A DNA stretch of 64,000 nt, taken from assembly GCF_004664715.2 (NCBI RefSeq), contig NC_051074.1:16841678-16905677 (forward strand), written 5' to 3'. The DNA comes from Peromyscus leucopus. Taxonomy: Eukaryota > Chordata > Mammalia > Rodentia > Cricetidae. Below, piece by piece: positions 1 through 11,353 of this stretch. The stretch's first letter is position 1, and each line of letters opens with the position of its first letter. A program made the translations under genes and the position numbers. The notes beneath the pieces were generated by a model that saw only the letters and a program-made list of their open reading frames with translations, did not search any database and was not told the origin of the DNA.

Positions 1-1339
1 TATGAAAATGAGGTAGAAAGATTGATTTATTTGTATTTAGACTGAATATCAACATTGAATAACCGACGCTTACTTACAAAATTTTAGTGCTTCCTTTGTG
101 GGATTTTATACCTAATTGATTTTCTTTAAATATGATTATAACACAACTTAGGCCAGTTTTGTTTACATGAGACCTGTCTTCAGAAAACCAAAAGAAAAAA
201 GGGTTGAGGGATAGAGACATGGTTCAATAGTGAACCAGTGCTTCTCAAAATGACCCCAGTCAGTTTGCAGAACCTGATCATGCAACTCAAAACTACGTCT
301 AACCCCAGATCCATGAGATCTAAAACACCCTCTGGACACAATGTTACCTGAACACACATAACACACACATCCACACACAGCTAAAAGTAAAATGAATCCT
401 TTTTTCTAAAAATATCAAAGATTTTGAATTAGAACTGCTTCACCCAGAAGTACATATCACGGAAAGTCTTATGCTCCTCTGTTTTAATAGTACTACAAGA
501 ATAATATAATTTAGGAATTAGACTTCTTGTTTCAATTGTAATAACTTTCCAAGTTAGAGAAATTCAGTTAAATATATATATCATCTTGTACTAGGAGAGC
601 AGTTTGTCAGACATGCCATTAGAGCAGGAAACAGAGGGTACTGGCAGTGCAGTATGCAGTCTTGACAAGCTTGACTTTTAATACCTCAAGTATAAGGGCA
701 GTTTGGCACAGCATCTTCCACTGATAGCAGCTAATTCAAAGATGAACACTTCTGTCTAGGATCTCTTCGACTGTCTACAACTTTTTTTTTCTTTTACTTT
801 TCTTCCTTAAGTATTTTCTATAATGAAATAATTTGTTCAAAATAGAAGTGTGCTTTTAAAACCTTATCCCATACTTCTGCCACTCAAAAAAATCGATTTT
901 TCTTAAATTTCAAAGCATTTTATTTGAGCTGAAATTTTATTATAATGATGATGAATTGATTTTTCTGATGTTGTGAAATGAGCAAGGGGATCAAAAGCAA
1001 CTTACTGTTCAAGAAGGACAAATAAGAGTCTATCATGGCTGGAAGGTGGTATCAAACTGCACACATGAAAGTAGAAGTAAGAAGCTGAGAGAACAAACCA
1101 GAAAACAGTGAAATGCAAGGAGAGCGAGTCCATAAATACTCCAAGCCCACCCCCATTGACTTTCTTTGTCTAGCAAGGCTGCTACACCTCTCCAAACAGC
1201 TGGAACCAAATGTTTAAATACCTGAACTTATAGCACATTTTTTTTTTTTCATTTAAACCAACACCTTCAAATTCCTGGATCCCATAGGCTCATGGTAATA
1301 GCATAATGCAAAATGCATCAGTCCAACGTTAACATTCCC
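1..1339. other. Unassigned AT-rich non-coding DNA
   Basis: I see no gene, SINE or LINE I can name here. The sequence is AT-rich with short A and T runs and a small cluster of CA dinucleotides near 357-377. Short open frames on the minus strand around 163-378 have no recognisable domain and look like chance. Old, decayed repeats below visual recognition are likely. Confidence 0.5.
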
Positions 1340-1678
1340 TGTGGTGGTTTGAATGAGAAATGTTCCCCTAGACTCTGGTATTTGAACATTTGGTCCCCAA
1401 TTGGTGATGCTGTTTTGGGAGATGTAGTTAGTCACATCCTTGCTGGAAGAAGTCTCTAGGTTGTTGTTGGTGGTGGTGATGATGGCAATGGGAAGTTCAT
1501 AGTCTTCACCTGTAGTTTGCTGTCTCAACTTTAAGGTTTGCTTCAGGATGTGATCTCTCAGTTCCATGATCCCCACACCACTATAGGTTTTCTCTCTGGA
1601 ACAGTTAAACCCAAACACAATTTTTCTTTCATAGAAAGTTGCTTTTAGTCATAACATTTTACCAAAATAACTAGTACA
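1340..1678 (+). mobile_element. MaLR-type LTR (MT/MTE-like)
   Basis: The segment starts 'tgtggtggtttgaatgag' and ends '...aactagtaca', the TG...CA ends of an LTR. In between it follows the layout of a common rodent non-autonomous LTR family: 'ttggtccccaattggtg', then 'ccttgctggaagaagt', then 'ctctggaacagttaaaccc', then the 'gttgc...catttta' end. The flanks 'ttccc' (left) and 'gtccc' (right) may be a 5-bp TSD with one mismatch; 5-bp TSDs are usual for ERVL-MaLR. A 121-codon minus-strand frame (1253-1618) lies antisense in it and is not a gene. The exact subfamily is not certain. Confidence 0.65.
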
Positions 1679-2051
1679 GTCCCTGTATTGTTTTACAATC
1701 ACAACATTGTTTAGATAAATTGCACAGTTTTTTTTTTTTTTCTGAGACTCAAGGTAAATCTCTTAACTATAAACCCCTGTAATATCCCAAAAGAAAATCA
1801 CTAATTTCCAACATACAGTAGAACAGAATATTCATCACCATTTTAAAAGGAAGGGCTAGATGCTTAGTAACAAAATGCAGTGCCAGAGCAAGACTGAAAC
1901 CCAGGAAGAAAAGTCCCAAATCCTGTAGCTACATCTCTAATGTGGAAGGATTCAGTGGGCTCTCATCTTTCATCTTTTTTTGCCTGCAACATCCTTCTCT
2001 TTCTCAAGATAAGCAACTCTTTTCTTCTTCTTTGTCATTTTGTTTCTCCTT
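1679..2051. other. Unassigned non-coding DNA
   Basis: It contains a T14 run near 1729-1742 and AT-rich sequence. No coding or repeat signature that I can name. Confidence 0.45.
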
Positions 2052-2116
2052 TGTTTGTTTGTTGGCAGGGGCTCTCTTGCTATGTAGGCCAGGCTAACCC
2101 CAAACTCAGAGCAATT
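2052..2116 (-). repeat. Old B1 SINE fragment
   Basis: The stretch 'ggggctctcttgctatgtaggccaggctaaccccaaactcagagcaat' follows the antisense B1 pattern (gagacagggtctct...tgtag.ccaggctgg.c..aactca). It is short and diverged, and the B-box end of the element is missing. Confidence 0.45.
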
Positions 2117-2779
2117 GTCTTAACTAAGTTACTAAGAGCCGCACAGATTATTATGAGATGGTGCACTAATCTCAGAGTGTGTTTCCTTCAAACTGTTTAG
2201 TCTTAATGTACGTATTTATGTTATTGTAATATTGAAATTACATAATTTGGAAATCCAAGGAGCTATTATGAATCAATATGCATTATCCAGAGAGGACATT
2301 TACTATTTTTGACACATTAAATTTTTTTCATTTTTCTCCCCATGGACTTGTGGCAAATTTTCTCTAAATTACAAATTTATGTGCTTTATTTTGTATAATT
2401 TACTCTATGTAAAATTCATAACATTTGTGGACACTGTTTATCCATTACAAAACACATTTTCCCTGTCTGTGTGGCAATTTTCCCAGACTCTGTTACTTTT
2501 CTTACAATGTCTTCAGTCTGTTTTTCTCCTGAGTTAGTTTTGAAACCCTGAACTATTTTATTTTAATTCTGTCTTTTTAAGGTGGCATAGTCAGGTGCTT
2601 CCTTCTCTTTTTAAGGTGGTATAGTTGAGTGATGGTTCTTTTTGGTATGGTTAGAGCTGGTTTTGATGATATTTCTCAATGACTTATGTGTAATAGTATT
2701 ATTTCTCCAGAAAATACTTATAATTACCATCACTCTCCTCAAAGTCATCACATAGAAATTGTGACACATTGGTGTCCAG
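2117..2779. other. Unassigned AT-rich DNA
   Basis: No gene or nameable repeat. The phrase 'tttttaaggtgg.atag' occurs twice about 40 bp apart (near 2575 and 2610), suggesting a small local duplication. Confidence 0.4.
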
Positions 2780-3325
2780 GGCTGTAGCTAATGCTGACAG
2801 CCAAATATGATAATATGTAAGAGTTTCTGGGGTTACTGGTTTTGGAGGCATTAAGGTGTTATGGGAAACAGCTGAGGCTTGGTGCCATCAGAGCCCAGGA
2901 AAGCCTACTGGTGCGGATACAGTCCAATCACAGTATAAATCCCAGCATATTGAATAGGGGATGTACCATAGAACCATCACCAAGGATGGAATAACAGGTG
3001 TGGAATGGGGCCAGCTCGAGCAAAGGAGGTAAGCTGCATATGCTATCCATGGCAGAAACAGCAGTGTAGAACTTCCTCAGCCCCTTGGAGACAGGAGGAC
3101 CCTGAGTATCCAATAGCAGATACTGAACTTCTCATCCTGGTGGACTTTGTCTTGAATGTAAGTGCCACTTGTTCTTGATTTTAAAGGAACCCATAGGGGA
3201 GAAACTTTGCATATTTGAGGGAGACTTTTGAACTTTGAAAGATACATTAGAATTTTTAGAGAGACTGAATTTTTAAAGTGTTTGACTTTTAAATATAATA
3301 AAATTCATAAACATTGGAATGTGCT
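2780..3325 (+). mobile_element. Probable MaLR internal region remnant
   Basis: The text 'cttggtgccatcagagcccaggaaagcc' and the run 'gagacttttgaactttgaaagata...gactgaatttttaaagtgtttgactttt' resemble the end of rodent MaLR internal sequence, which in intact elements sits just before the 3' LTR. No LTR was recognised immediately downstream. There is no coding capacity. The assignment is tentative. Confidence 0.4.
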
Positions 3326-3555
3326 CTATATTGGGATATTGATATTAATTAGAGATCATGGAGAATAAACAAGGAAGAAAATGTTATGAATTAATATGAT
3401 GTGTTTGCGAATCAAGTACTCCCTCAGAGTGATGTTCCCTTGGCGTTAGGTTCAAGAGTTGTATTGTGTGCTTCCATTCTGAAGAGGCTGCCTGAAATAT
3501 GCTGATCTCTTCATCATGACCACTTGTATCATCAAATTTTAACGATTTTAAAAAC

Positions 3556-3632
3556 TCTTTGTTGTTCTGGAGATCAAACCCAGGTTCGTGTACCTGCTAG
3601 GTAAGTATTCTGTCACCAAACTACATCTCATG
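3556..3632 (-). repeat. ID-type SINE fragment
   Basis: On the minus strand this reads as a tRNA-like ID/B4 head. In plus orientation it is 'ctggagatcaaacccaggttcg' followed by 'gctaggtaagtattctgtcaccaaactacatctc', which matches the antisense of an ID element (gatgtag.ttgg..acagaatact...). The copy is diverged and has no clear tail. Confidence 0.55.
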
Positions 3633-5414
3633 CTTGTCATAATTAGTTACGTTGTTCAATATTAATGATGAATTTATCTTTGTTCAAACATGAAAGACTA
3701 TCCTCAATTCCTAAGTATGTAATTTTATGTTGCCTTATATGTTCTCTCCTTTGTGATCAATAGTTGGATTTTTCTCACTAATTGCTTTAATCACAGTTTT
3801 ACTCTGTGACTAACTAGAATTTAATTTCTTCCTTTCAAATTGTGATTTCATCTATCTCTTTTAATCTTGTTATCATTTTGACTAAATACCCAATGCAATA
3901 TTGAGCAGAAGGTTCTAGAAATATCTTTCTCTTGTTCCTATTCTCAGCCAAATATATTCAAAATTAGGGTTTAGTTTATTATTTCTTTTATTGATGACTC
4001 ATTTCAGATCTGAGTAGCTCAATCATCGTCATCATCATCATCACTATTTAACATGGATTATGAATTATAAATATGTGTGAAATTTAATAACATAATTTGT
4101 CTTTCTCCATTGAATTGATTATGTTTGTCTCCTTTATTTTACTAATGTGGTCAAGTACATTGACTGATTTTCAGTTAATAAATATATTTCAGGGATATAA
4201 TTAAGGTCTTATAAATTATACTTTTACAAATAAATTAATTTCCATATTAATTTTGCTAATATGCAGATACATTTCATATCCATTAACTAGCTAAGTTATA
4301 CTTTTATTGTATTGGATTTCATTTTAAAGTTTACATTTGTCTTAAACTTGTGACTGTGTTAGCAAATTTTGCCAAATCTATATGATATTATATACATATC
4401 TGTTAATAAATTTTCATAATAAGTTATAGAATCTACCAAAAAGATATTGAGGCTCATATTATTTTCATATTGAAAGGACTGTGAGTATAGACTCATTTAT
4501 AGAAATATCTTTATAACTGGTATTAAGTTTTCACTGTGCTCTTTGTGCTTTGAAGGCATTCTATTCAGTATATCATAAGGTATAAGGATTTTTTTATGAT
4601 ATAAATATTATGATACAAAATATTATATTACCACAAAAATCATATTTGTTATTGAGTTTAATTATAAACTGGCTAAAATGATAATGATGATAATGGTGAG
4701 GATAAATTTATCAATTTAGTTGAAGACAAAATTTGAGGGTATTTGCAATGTGGAAGTCTTTTGAATAAAGCCAGGCTTCTATATGCTTTTTAAGTAAATA
4801 TGTATGTAACAATGTGGAATAGACTATGGAAATGGATTGAACATTGTAAACACCTTGTAAACAAACACATAAATATCCCCACTCTTTTTGGTCATTTTTA
4901 CAAACATTACATCTTCCACAACACCCTTTTTAACTCATTCATAAATGGATGTTTCCATCAAATCTCCCCGCTCAGGCTCAGGGAATTACACTGATAGGGA
5001 GGCAGAAAGATTGTAATAGCCAGATGGAATGGATGATACCAAAGAAATAGTGTCTTCTAGACACAACAGGACTGATACACATATGAACTCACAGAGACTG
5101 TGGCAGAATATAGAGGCCTACACAGATAGATGTCCAGTGCTGAAATGGGGTTGTAGACCTGAGTTCCCATCAGTAACCAAGAAGCTATCTCCACTTGAAA
5201 ATACTTTGCAAAGAAAAAAAAATATCAGTTTCTCCAGGGGAGTTTCGCTGGGTATACAAACCACATTTAAGAACAGAGTCCTTATCCATCAGCAAATGAA
5301 CAACACAAAATGAACTAAAGGGTATATTTAGAATTTTTTTACACTCGTATTATTTTTTTCAGGATTTCTTTTTTTTTAACTTTACTGGTCTTTTGCCTCT
5401 CTAATATAATTTTA

Positions 5415-5416
<2 letters not shown>
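3633..5416. other. Unassigned, very AT-rich DNA
   Basis: Strongly AT-rich, with a short (ATC)n-like tract near 4025-4042 (catcgtcatcatcatcatca). No exon-like or repeat signature that I can name. Small frames near 4800-5313 have no recognisable features and are probably chance. Confidence 0.45.

Positions 5417-5448
<32 letters not shown>
5417..5448 (+). repeat. (GT)16 microsatellite
   Basis: An uninterrupted GT dinucleotide tract. Confidence 0.95.
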
Positions 5449-5450
<2 letters not shown>

Positions 5451-5565
5451 ATGTTTATGTTTAAGCATATAGGTGTTCTTGGTTTCTTTTTTCTAATAAT
5501 TTTGATAGTTTGCTCATTTTGTATTATTATTTCTTAACTGTCTTTTTTGAATTTTTCCTGCCTAT

Positions 5566-5710
5566 TTCTTTCAGAGACAGAGAGAGAGAATGTTGATGAA
5601 TTTGAAAGGTAGAGAGGTGGGGAGGCTCTGAAGGACATGAGGAAGGGAGAACCAAGATTCAAATATATTGTATGGAAGAAAAACCTTTATTATCAATAAA
5701 AATAAAATAA
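5566..5710 (+). mobile_element. Old L1 3' end with A-rich tail
   Basis: A purine-rich segment ('gaggtggggaggctctgaaggacatgaggaaggg') is followed by 'aaatatattgtatgg', 'ttattatcaataaaaataaaataaaa' and then unrelated sequence. This is the terminal layout of older murine Lx-type L1 3'UTRs, with an AATAAA-containing tail. It is severely 5' truncated. Confidence 0.55.
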
Positions 5711-5983
5711 AAGTCATAGTTTGTGGACTTAAGTATTTGTGTTGTAAATTTTTTCTTATAATTCACTTATATGATGTATTCACAGTTGCAGAATAAGACT
5801 TCTAAATGCTATCAAATTTTGTCAGCTTGAAGTGGATATTTATCTTTTCTAAAAATACACATTTTCTAGAGAAATTTTTCAGTATGCTCTCTGAATATTT
5901 TAACTTTTTAAAATTTACATTGTCATTTTATATTCTTAGTTGTTTTGAAAATGGCTCACATATACATAAGGCTTCCTAAAGCA

Positions 5984-6175
5984 AAACATGTAGCAGAAGA
6001 TAACCTGGAACTCCTAATCCCCCTGCATCTGTGTTCTAAGTATTGGGATCACAGAGCTGTAGCAGTAATCCTTGGTGAAGTAATTTTCAGGTACTAGAGA
6101 TGGAAGAAAGGCTTTGCATATGCTACACAAGTGTGCATGCGGTCCACTACTGAGCTACATCCCTAATTCTAAAGT
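5984..6175 (-). repeat. B4/RSINE-type composite SINE
   Basis: Read on the minus strand, an ID-like head (antisense 'ccactactgagctacatccctaat' at about 6147-6172) is followed by a B1-like body (antisense 'cctggaactcctaatccccctgcatctgtgttctaagtattgggatcaca' at about 6004-6055). This ID-plus-B1 order is the B4 family arrangement. The copy is well diverged. Confidence 0.6.
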
Positions 6176-6660
6176 TAATTTGAGTATCACTTTTCATGAT
6201 AGAAAATTACATACTGATATTATTTTATTTTTTCTGCAATTTTAAGAAAATAGTCTCTTTATTTACTTCATTTTTTTTTCTGTTTCCTTGGGTTTTTTTG
6301 TTTGTTTGTTTCATTGATTTTCAATGTGACTAGGTATGGCTTTCTTTGTATTTATACTATATGTATCAGTTGAGGTTTGTTTGTGGGGGAGATATTTCAG
6401 AAAATTCCCATCTACTCCCTATTCAAATAAACATTCTCTTTATTCTGTCTTTCCTGCTATTTGAGTATTAATTGCACATATGTCTTATGATGATATTGAC
6501 TGTTTATCCCAAATGTATATTCTTATATTTTTTCATATTTTTATTGATATTTTTCATTTAAAAATCTGATTCTATCTTCATATGTATAGATACTTCTAAT
6601 GTGTGGACCTCCTATTCAGCACCTCAAAACAATTCTTTTTATCATTTTGTTACACTTATT
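6176..6660. other. Unassigned AT-rich DNA
   Basis: T-rich sequence with a 'gtttgtttgtttc' run near 6299. No gene recognised. Confidence 0.4.
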
Positions 6661-6667
6661 TATCCAT

Positions 6668-6816
6668 TTGGGTGTGTGCTTGCAAGTGTTGTGGAGGATG
6701 GAACAAAACATGTGGGAGTAGTTTCTCTCCTTCTACTATGGGGGTGACATGTTTTGCACTGAAGTTATCAGGCTTGGTGACAAGTATCTTTACCAACTGA
6801 CCCATCTTCTCAGCAG
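6668..6816 (-). repeat. B3/B2-type SINE, minus strand
   Basis: The plus strand reads 'agtagtttctctccttctactatgggggtgaca', then 'gaagttatcaggcttggtgacaagtatctttaccaactgacccatcttctcagca'. This is the antisense of a B3 SINE head (gctgagaagatgggtcagttggtaaag...). The copy is diverged. Confidence 0.6.
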
Positions 6817-8035
6817 ATGCCAAACTGCTCATTCATATTTGCTGTTTATAAAGTAACATGTTTTTATGCTTTATTTTCATGTCTTCCTTTTTTTCCTTTG
6901 GGAATGTTTCCCTCCTTTTATAGTCTCTTCAAGGTGCTCATGAATATTGTATATACTTTGTACTAATTATCCATTAATATTGTTAAATGTATTAAAGTCT
7001 TCAGACCATCATGGAGTCTCCTCTAAGTACTGTCACTTAATAATGTTTACTTCATTAAAAAAGCTCTTTTATTATTTAACTTGATTGCATTACTTGTACT
7101 TTGTTGAACTTTTAGCTTGTCTGCCTTAACCAATCCCTTCAGTTTGAAAGTGGCTTCAGAAATTTCCTGCATGTGAAGTTTCTACTCTTTTTATTTCCAG
7201 AAATATCCTTGAAGATTTTAGTCTTCATGACATTTTAGCATTTTCTGGAACATTCCTTTGTTCGCCAGAACTGTCCTGGTCTTAAATAATATATCACATT
7301 GAATGAAAAATGTCAAGAATTATGAGGGGTGTACTGACACTCCATTTTGCAAGCTGACTTACCACAGAGTCCTGGATGAAGGAGGCAGACAGGACATTTC
7401 TAGATTAGAGACAAAAGGGTTTCTTTCTCACAAGACCTACATTCATATTCACTTTGGATCACGTCCCTACCAAGGCCAATGGCAATGTTGGTGGCATACT
7501 GCGGGTAGGCATCACAAAAGAATATTTCTCTGAGAAAACCTAAATTTGATTCAGTAGGCATAGCCAAATCTACATGATTTTTCTCAATGAAACAACTTAT
7601 TCTTTTTACCAGATAACAAAATAATTTTCTCATCTAGAGTCAAGCATCTATTTCTAATCTACAATAAATTAGGCTACAACACAAGTTTGAGGAAATAACA
7701 TAGCACAAGATTGTGTCAGTGCCTGCATCAGAACAGAAAGAAATCCTTTCAAAAATTGCTTCTTGGAAAAAAAAACCTACAAGGTTCACATGAAAATGTT
7801 TCTTGTGTCTTTTGGTCTAATCTCAGAATTCAATGTTCACTGCTGTGTATAGACACAAGAACTCATTTTCTTTCAGTGGAGACACTTTTCTGATTTAATA
7901 ATTATTAATAGACTTTTTAAAAGCCTCTTTAAATAATAACATGTCCACCTGGCAAATTCTATTCTAATTACTTTGAAATTTCTAATATTTTTCTTCATCC
8001 TTTTCTATTTTCATGTTTTTATTTATTTATTTTCT
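6817..8035. other. Unassigned non-coding DNA
   Basis: No named repeat or gene seen. Short frames on both strands between 7303 and 7893 overlap one another and have no domain signature. Confidence 0.4.
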
Positions 8036-8182
8036 GTGGTACTAGAAAATGAATATATTGCCTTACATATGCTATGTAAGAATGATGCCAGTAGACCATA
8101 GCCTTAAGCCATTTTGTTATGTTTAATTTTGAGACACTGTCTGGTTGAGTAGCCTAGTTAGGCCTTGTACTAACACTAAGAA
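8036..8182 (-). repeat. B4-superfamily composite SINE remnant
   Basis: The plus strand shows an ID-like antisense piece ('ggtactagaaaatgaa...gccttacatatgctatgtaag', 8036-8090) and then a B1-head-like antisense piece ('ttttgagacactgtctgg...gtagcctagttaggccttg', about 8130-8168). The order is opposite to the copy at 5984-6175, so this may be a B1-ID type composite or two adjacent fragments. Confidence 0.45.
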
Positions 8183-8204
8183 AAGAAATAAATAAAGCTG
8201 GTAA

Positions 8205-8480
8205 AGAAGTATAAAAAGAAACACCTTTAGCCACTTCTGGTGGGGATATAAACTATTGTGGCCATTCTGGAATTTAGTGTGAAAACTAGAACTATCATAT
8301 GACCTATGAACACTAATCCTGGATACATAGTCACAGTATCTAAATCTTACCACAGATATATTTGCAAATTCATCTCTGTTCTTTATTTCACAACAGGCAA
8401 GCTCTAGCACCAGCTTAGACATTCATGTACAGCATCTTCAACAAGCAATGCTGTGCAAACATATATTCACATGCAGAAGA
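8205..8480 (+). mobile_element. Old L1 ORF2 3'-end fragment
   Basis: The sequence 'ccacttctggtggggatataaactattgtggccattctgg' and 'actagaactatcatatgacc' corresponds to the late ORF2 region of L1, which normally encodes the stretch just before the C-terminal domain end. The reading frames are broken. It is followed directly by an earlier part of ORF2 (8481 onward), so two L1 fragments abut out of order. Confidence 0.65.
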
Positions 8481-8821
8481 ATGAAATTAGAACCACATCT
8501 ATCATCTTGCACAAGTATTAGATCCAAGATTTCAATTTAAAACATGAAACACTAAAACTTCTAGAAGAAAATGTAAGTAGTATCTACAGGGTATATAGGT
8601 AAGAAATAGCTTTCTGAGCAAGACTCCACTTGGCAAGAAATTAAAAATAACCTTTGACAATTGGGATGTCATAAAACTAAAACCTTCAGTATAGCTAAGG
8701 AAACAATCGATTGAGTAGAAGAGAAATTCACAGAATGGGAATCTTCATCTGACAGAGAAATATTATCCAGAATAGAAAAAGAATGAAAAAACAAAATATC
8801 GAGAAAATAAATGATACAATT
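8481..8821 (+). mobile_element. Old L1 ORF2 fragment, first part
   Basis: The phrases 'gaatgaaattagaacc', 'aaaacttctagaagaaaatg' and 'ccatttgac..attgggatgtcataaaactaaaa'-like text, followed by 'tcatctgacagagaaatattatccagaata', track the L1 ORF2 region downstream of the RT domain. The same element resumes after two LTR insertions (9207-9611 and about 9961-10260). Confidence 0.65.
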
Positions 8822-8976
8822 TGTCTAAGTTGCTATGGGGGTGGGTCTTACAGTTTTAGAGGGTGAGTCTATGGTCTTCATGATCGGGAGAAGCCCAGCA
8901 TGGTAATAGAACAGTAGCTGAGAGGTTACATCTTGGTCTGCAGGAAGTAGAAACACAGAGAGTGAGAGAGACAGCA

Positions 8977-9010
<34 letters not shown>

Positions 9011-9206
9011 CAAGAGAGTGAGAGACTGGACCTGGTATGGTCTTTTTAAGCATCAATGTTTACTCCCAGTTATGAACCTCTTCCAACAAGCCCACACCTA
9101 TTTCAGCACAGGCACACTTCCTAATCCTGCCTAAATACTTCCATTAAATAGGGACAAGCATTCAAACTTATGATCTATGAGGGACATTTTTATTCAAACC
9201 AACACA
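8822..9206 (-). mobile_element. MaLR-type LTR inserted in L1
   Basis: The ends are 'tgtctaagttgc' and '...aaaccaacaca', again TG...CA. Read on the minus strand it begins 'tgtgttggtttgaataaaaatgtccctc', the start of the same rodent family as 1340-1678, and ends '...ctctaaaactgtaaga...gcaacttagaca'. A (GA)n/(GACA)n stretch at about 8960-9017 is internal. No convincing TSD was seen. L1 ORF2 sequence continues on both sides, so this is a later insertion. Confidence 0.65.
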
Positions 9207-9611
9207 TAAAATATGATCTTTGGATTTAAACAAGAGTTATCAAAAGAAGATATAAAAGTGACTAAGAAATAACCTCAAAAAGCTCATCACTCTTAACAAT
9301 TAATGAAGTATAATCTAAAAGAACTTTGAAGTTTCTTCTCACTTTAGTCAGAATGGCTAAGATCAACAAAACTACTAAGAAGTAACATGGTAAAGTTATT
9401 GAGAAAGAAAAACACTTTTAAAAAGTTAGTGGGAATGTAAATTGGTACAGTCACCCTGAAAGTCATATGGAGAGCACTCAACAACATAATACTAAATGTA
9501 CTATATGGTTCAGCTATGCCATCCTTTGGCGTATACCCAGATGACATAATATCCTTTTCCACAGATTTCTGCTCTGCAATGTTGATTGCTATGCAATTTA
9601 AGGAAACAAAG
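9207..9611 (+). mobile_element. Old L1 ORF2 fragment, middle part
   Basis: This continues the L1 from 8481-8821: 'gtcagaatggctaagatcaacaaaac', 'gtgggaatgtaaattggtacagtcacc' and 'gcgtatacccagatgaca' are degenerate versions of the ORF2 C-terminal third. No intact frame remains. Confidence 0.65.
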
Positions 9612-9950
9612 TGTCTTAGGTTTCTATTGCTGGGAAAAGACACCATGACCATAGCAACTCTTGTAAGGAAAACATTTAATTAAGGGGGTTCACTTACAGT
9701 TTCAGAGGTTCAGCCCATTATCATCATAGAGGGAAATATGGTGGGGAGCATGATGGCACACAGGCATACATGGTGCTAGAGCTCAGAGTCCTTACATCTT
9801 CATAGGCAGGCAACAGGAAGTCGACTGACTGTCACACTGAGTGAAGTTTAAGAAAAAGACCTCGAAGCCCGCCCCCACAGTGACACACTTCCTCCAACAA
9901 GGCCACACCTCCTAATAGTCCCACTCCCTTTTGGGGCCATTTTATATCAT
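9612..9950 (-). mobile_element. Second MaLR-type LTR inserted in L1
   Basis: The plus strand begins 'tgtcttaggtttctattgct' and runs through 'acaccatgaccatagcaactcttgtaaggaaaacatttaatt', 'cattatcatcat' and 'tgacacacttcctccaacaaggccacacctcctaatagtcccactccc'. This is the antisense of a very common rodent LTR. Its 5' end (right side here) is indistinct, so that boundary is approximate. It splits the L1 between 9611 and about 9961. Confidence 0.7.
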
Positions 9951-10260
9951 ATATTAGGGACATAGTATGGAATACTATTCAATTGTAAATAAAAATGAAA
10001 TCATGAATTTTAAAAATAAATGAATGGACCCAAGAAAGAAACTATTGTGTGAGGAAACCAATATCCAGAAAGACAAATGATCCATGTTATTTTTTCATCT
10101 GTGGTTCCTTATTTCAAATCCTCGGGTGTAAGTATACAGCATGTAGTAACCACAGAAACCTAGGATAAATAAATGAACCATAGGTGAGGTTTAGGACTGG
10201 AAAGGGAATACCACTATATGGATGGTACAAAGTGGGAAAAAGAATAATGAGGAGATGCTC
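9951..10260 (+). mobile_element. Old L1 ORF2 end / 3'UTR start
   Basis: The text 'agtatggaatactattcaattgtaaataaaaatgaaatcatgaa' and 'ccagaaagacaaatgatccatg' is the degenerate C-terminal end of L1 ORF2 (compare the intact-order copy at 16151-16330, minus strand). It completes the L1 that starts at 8481. Confidence 0.65.
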
Positions 10261-10371
10261 CAACTAGAGGTCAGAGGATTATTAATATAGAAAGAATATG
10301 AGATACAGAAGGACAAATGACACTAACATTATATGATAAAGCTTCAGAATCATGTTGTTTATATTGACTTA

Positions 10372-10374
<3 letters not shown>

Positions 10375-10466
<92 letters not shown>
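10375..10466 (+). repeat. (AT)n(GT)n compound microsatellite
   Basis: About 22 AT units (10375-10418) run directly into about 24 GT units (10419-10466). The AT part is self-complementary and the GT part alternates purine and pyrimidine. Confidence 0.95.
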
Positions 10467-10467
<1 letters not shown>

Positions 10468-10469
<2 letters not shown>

Positions 10470-11095
10470 ATTTTTTTTTTACCTGGATGAAATTTTTTAT
10501 TCAATATATTCTGATTAAACTTTCCCCTCCCCCAACTCTTCCTAGAACCTCACCACTCATCTAACTCCATGCTCGGAGTCATCTCTCACCTCTGACTCTC
10601 ACTATCTTTCTGTGTCCTCTTCCACATTGCTCCTTGAGCCCTGTGGGGAGGGGTTTGATGAATCCTTCCAGATGGCTAAGGGATGTGCTACTATATTGGT
10701 ATAGCAGAATGTCGTCATCTGGAGTTATTTTATTGCTATGTTTCTTTAGCAGAACAATAATAGCATTTTATGTTTCCCTAGGATGCTAGCTTATTCATTC
10801 TTAGGGTCTTGGTCTAAAAAGTGACAGGCATGGATTGCATCTCATAGACTAGGGCCTTATACCCACTTGGAGAGTGGTTGGTTGCTAATCAACACTTGTG
10901 CCACTCTTTCACAAGCATATCTTACAGGCAGGTCACTACTGTGGGTTGCATTTGGGTCGATGATTACCTTTCTCATTGGGTAACGTTCAGAGTACCTTCT
11001 AGTACTATGAATACTAATTCCTGGAGACTTTAGTTGGGGATCATCTAGATTTCTCGGTGTTTGATGAGATGATATGTAAGTATTTTCTTTAGCAA
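10468..11095 (-). mobile_element. Old L1 3'UTR, minus strand
   Basis: A T-rich start ('gatttttttttt...aaattttttattcaatatattctgat') is followed by 'cccctcccccaactcttcctagaacctc', the antisense of an older murine L1 tail (gagg.tctgggaagagttgggggagggg...). The rest ('ggtttgatgaat', 'tagcagaatgtcgtcatctggagttattttattgctatgtt', 'tggttggttgctaat') matches a rodent dispersed repeat I associate with that 3' region. No coding capacity. Confidence 0.55.
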
Positions 11096-11353
11096 TAGGA
11101 CTTAACCATCATAAATAAATCAGAAAGATTTCAAATAAATAAATTATTAGGATATATCCTCACAACTTATTTCCAACCAACCTTAAAAACCTAAAAGAAA
11201 TGAATGTGTGTTTAAATCATATTGGCCCATTAAAATAACTTATACAAATGTAAAAATAGCAAAAGTATCAAAGCAGTACATAAAAATATCTCTCAACTCA
11301 AAATATGTCTACATGCAAATGGATTTATAATAGAATTTTAGAGAACTCAAAAC
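11096..11353. other. Unassigned DNA before solo LTR
   Basis: AT-rich, with 'aaataaataaatta' runs. No repeat named. It ends with the 'aaaac' that forms the left TSD of the LTR at 11354. Confidence 0.4.
11349..11353. repeat. Left target-site duplication (aaaac)
   Basis: Matches 11855-11859 exactly, flush with the LTR ends. Confidence 0.7.

Noticed and set aside
1253..1618. 121-codon minus-strand frame that looks protein-like
   Set aside because: It lies antisense within a MaLR-type LTR (1340-1678) whose ends and internal landmarks are visible, and it matches no protein family I know.
8816..9211. TSD for the MaLR-type LTR at 8822-9206
   Set aside because: The flanking five bases ('caatt' and 'taaaa') do not match.
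10271..10564. Frames rich in Thr-His or Ile-Tyr on both strands
   Set aside because: Pure translation of the AT/GT microsatellite.
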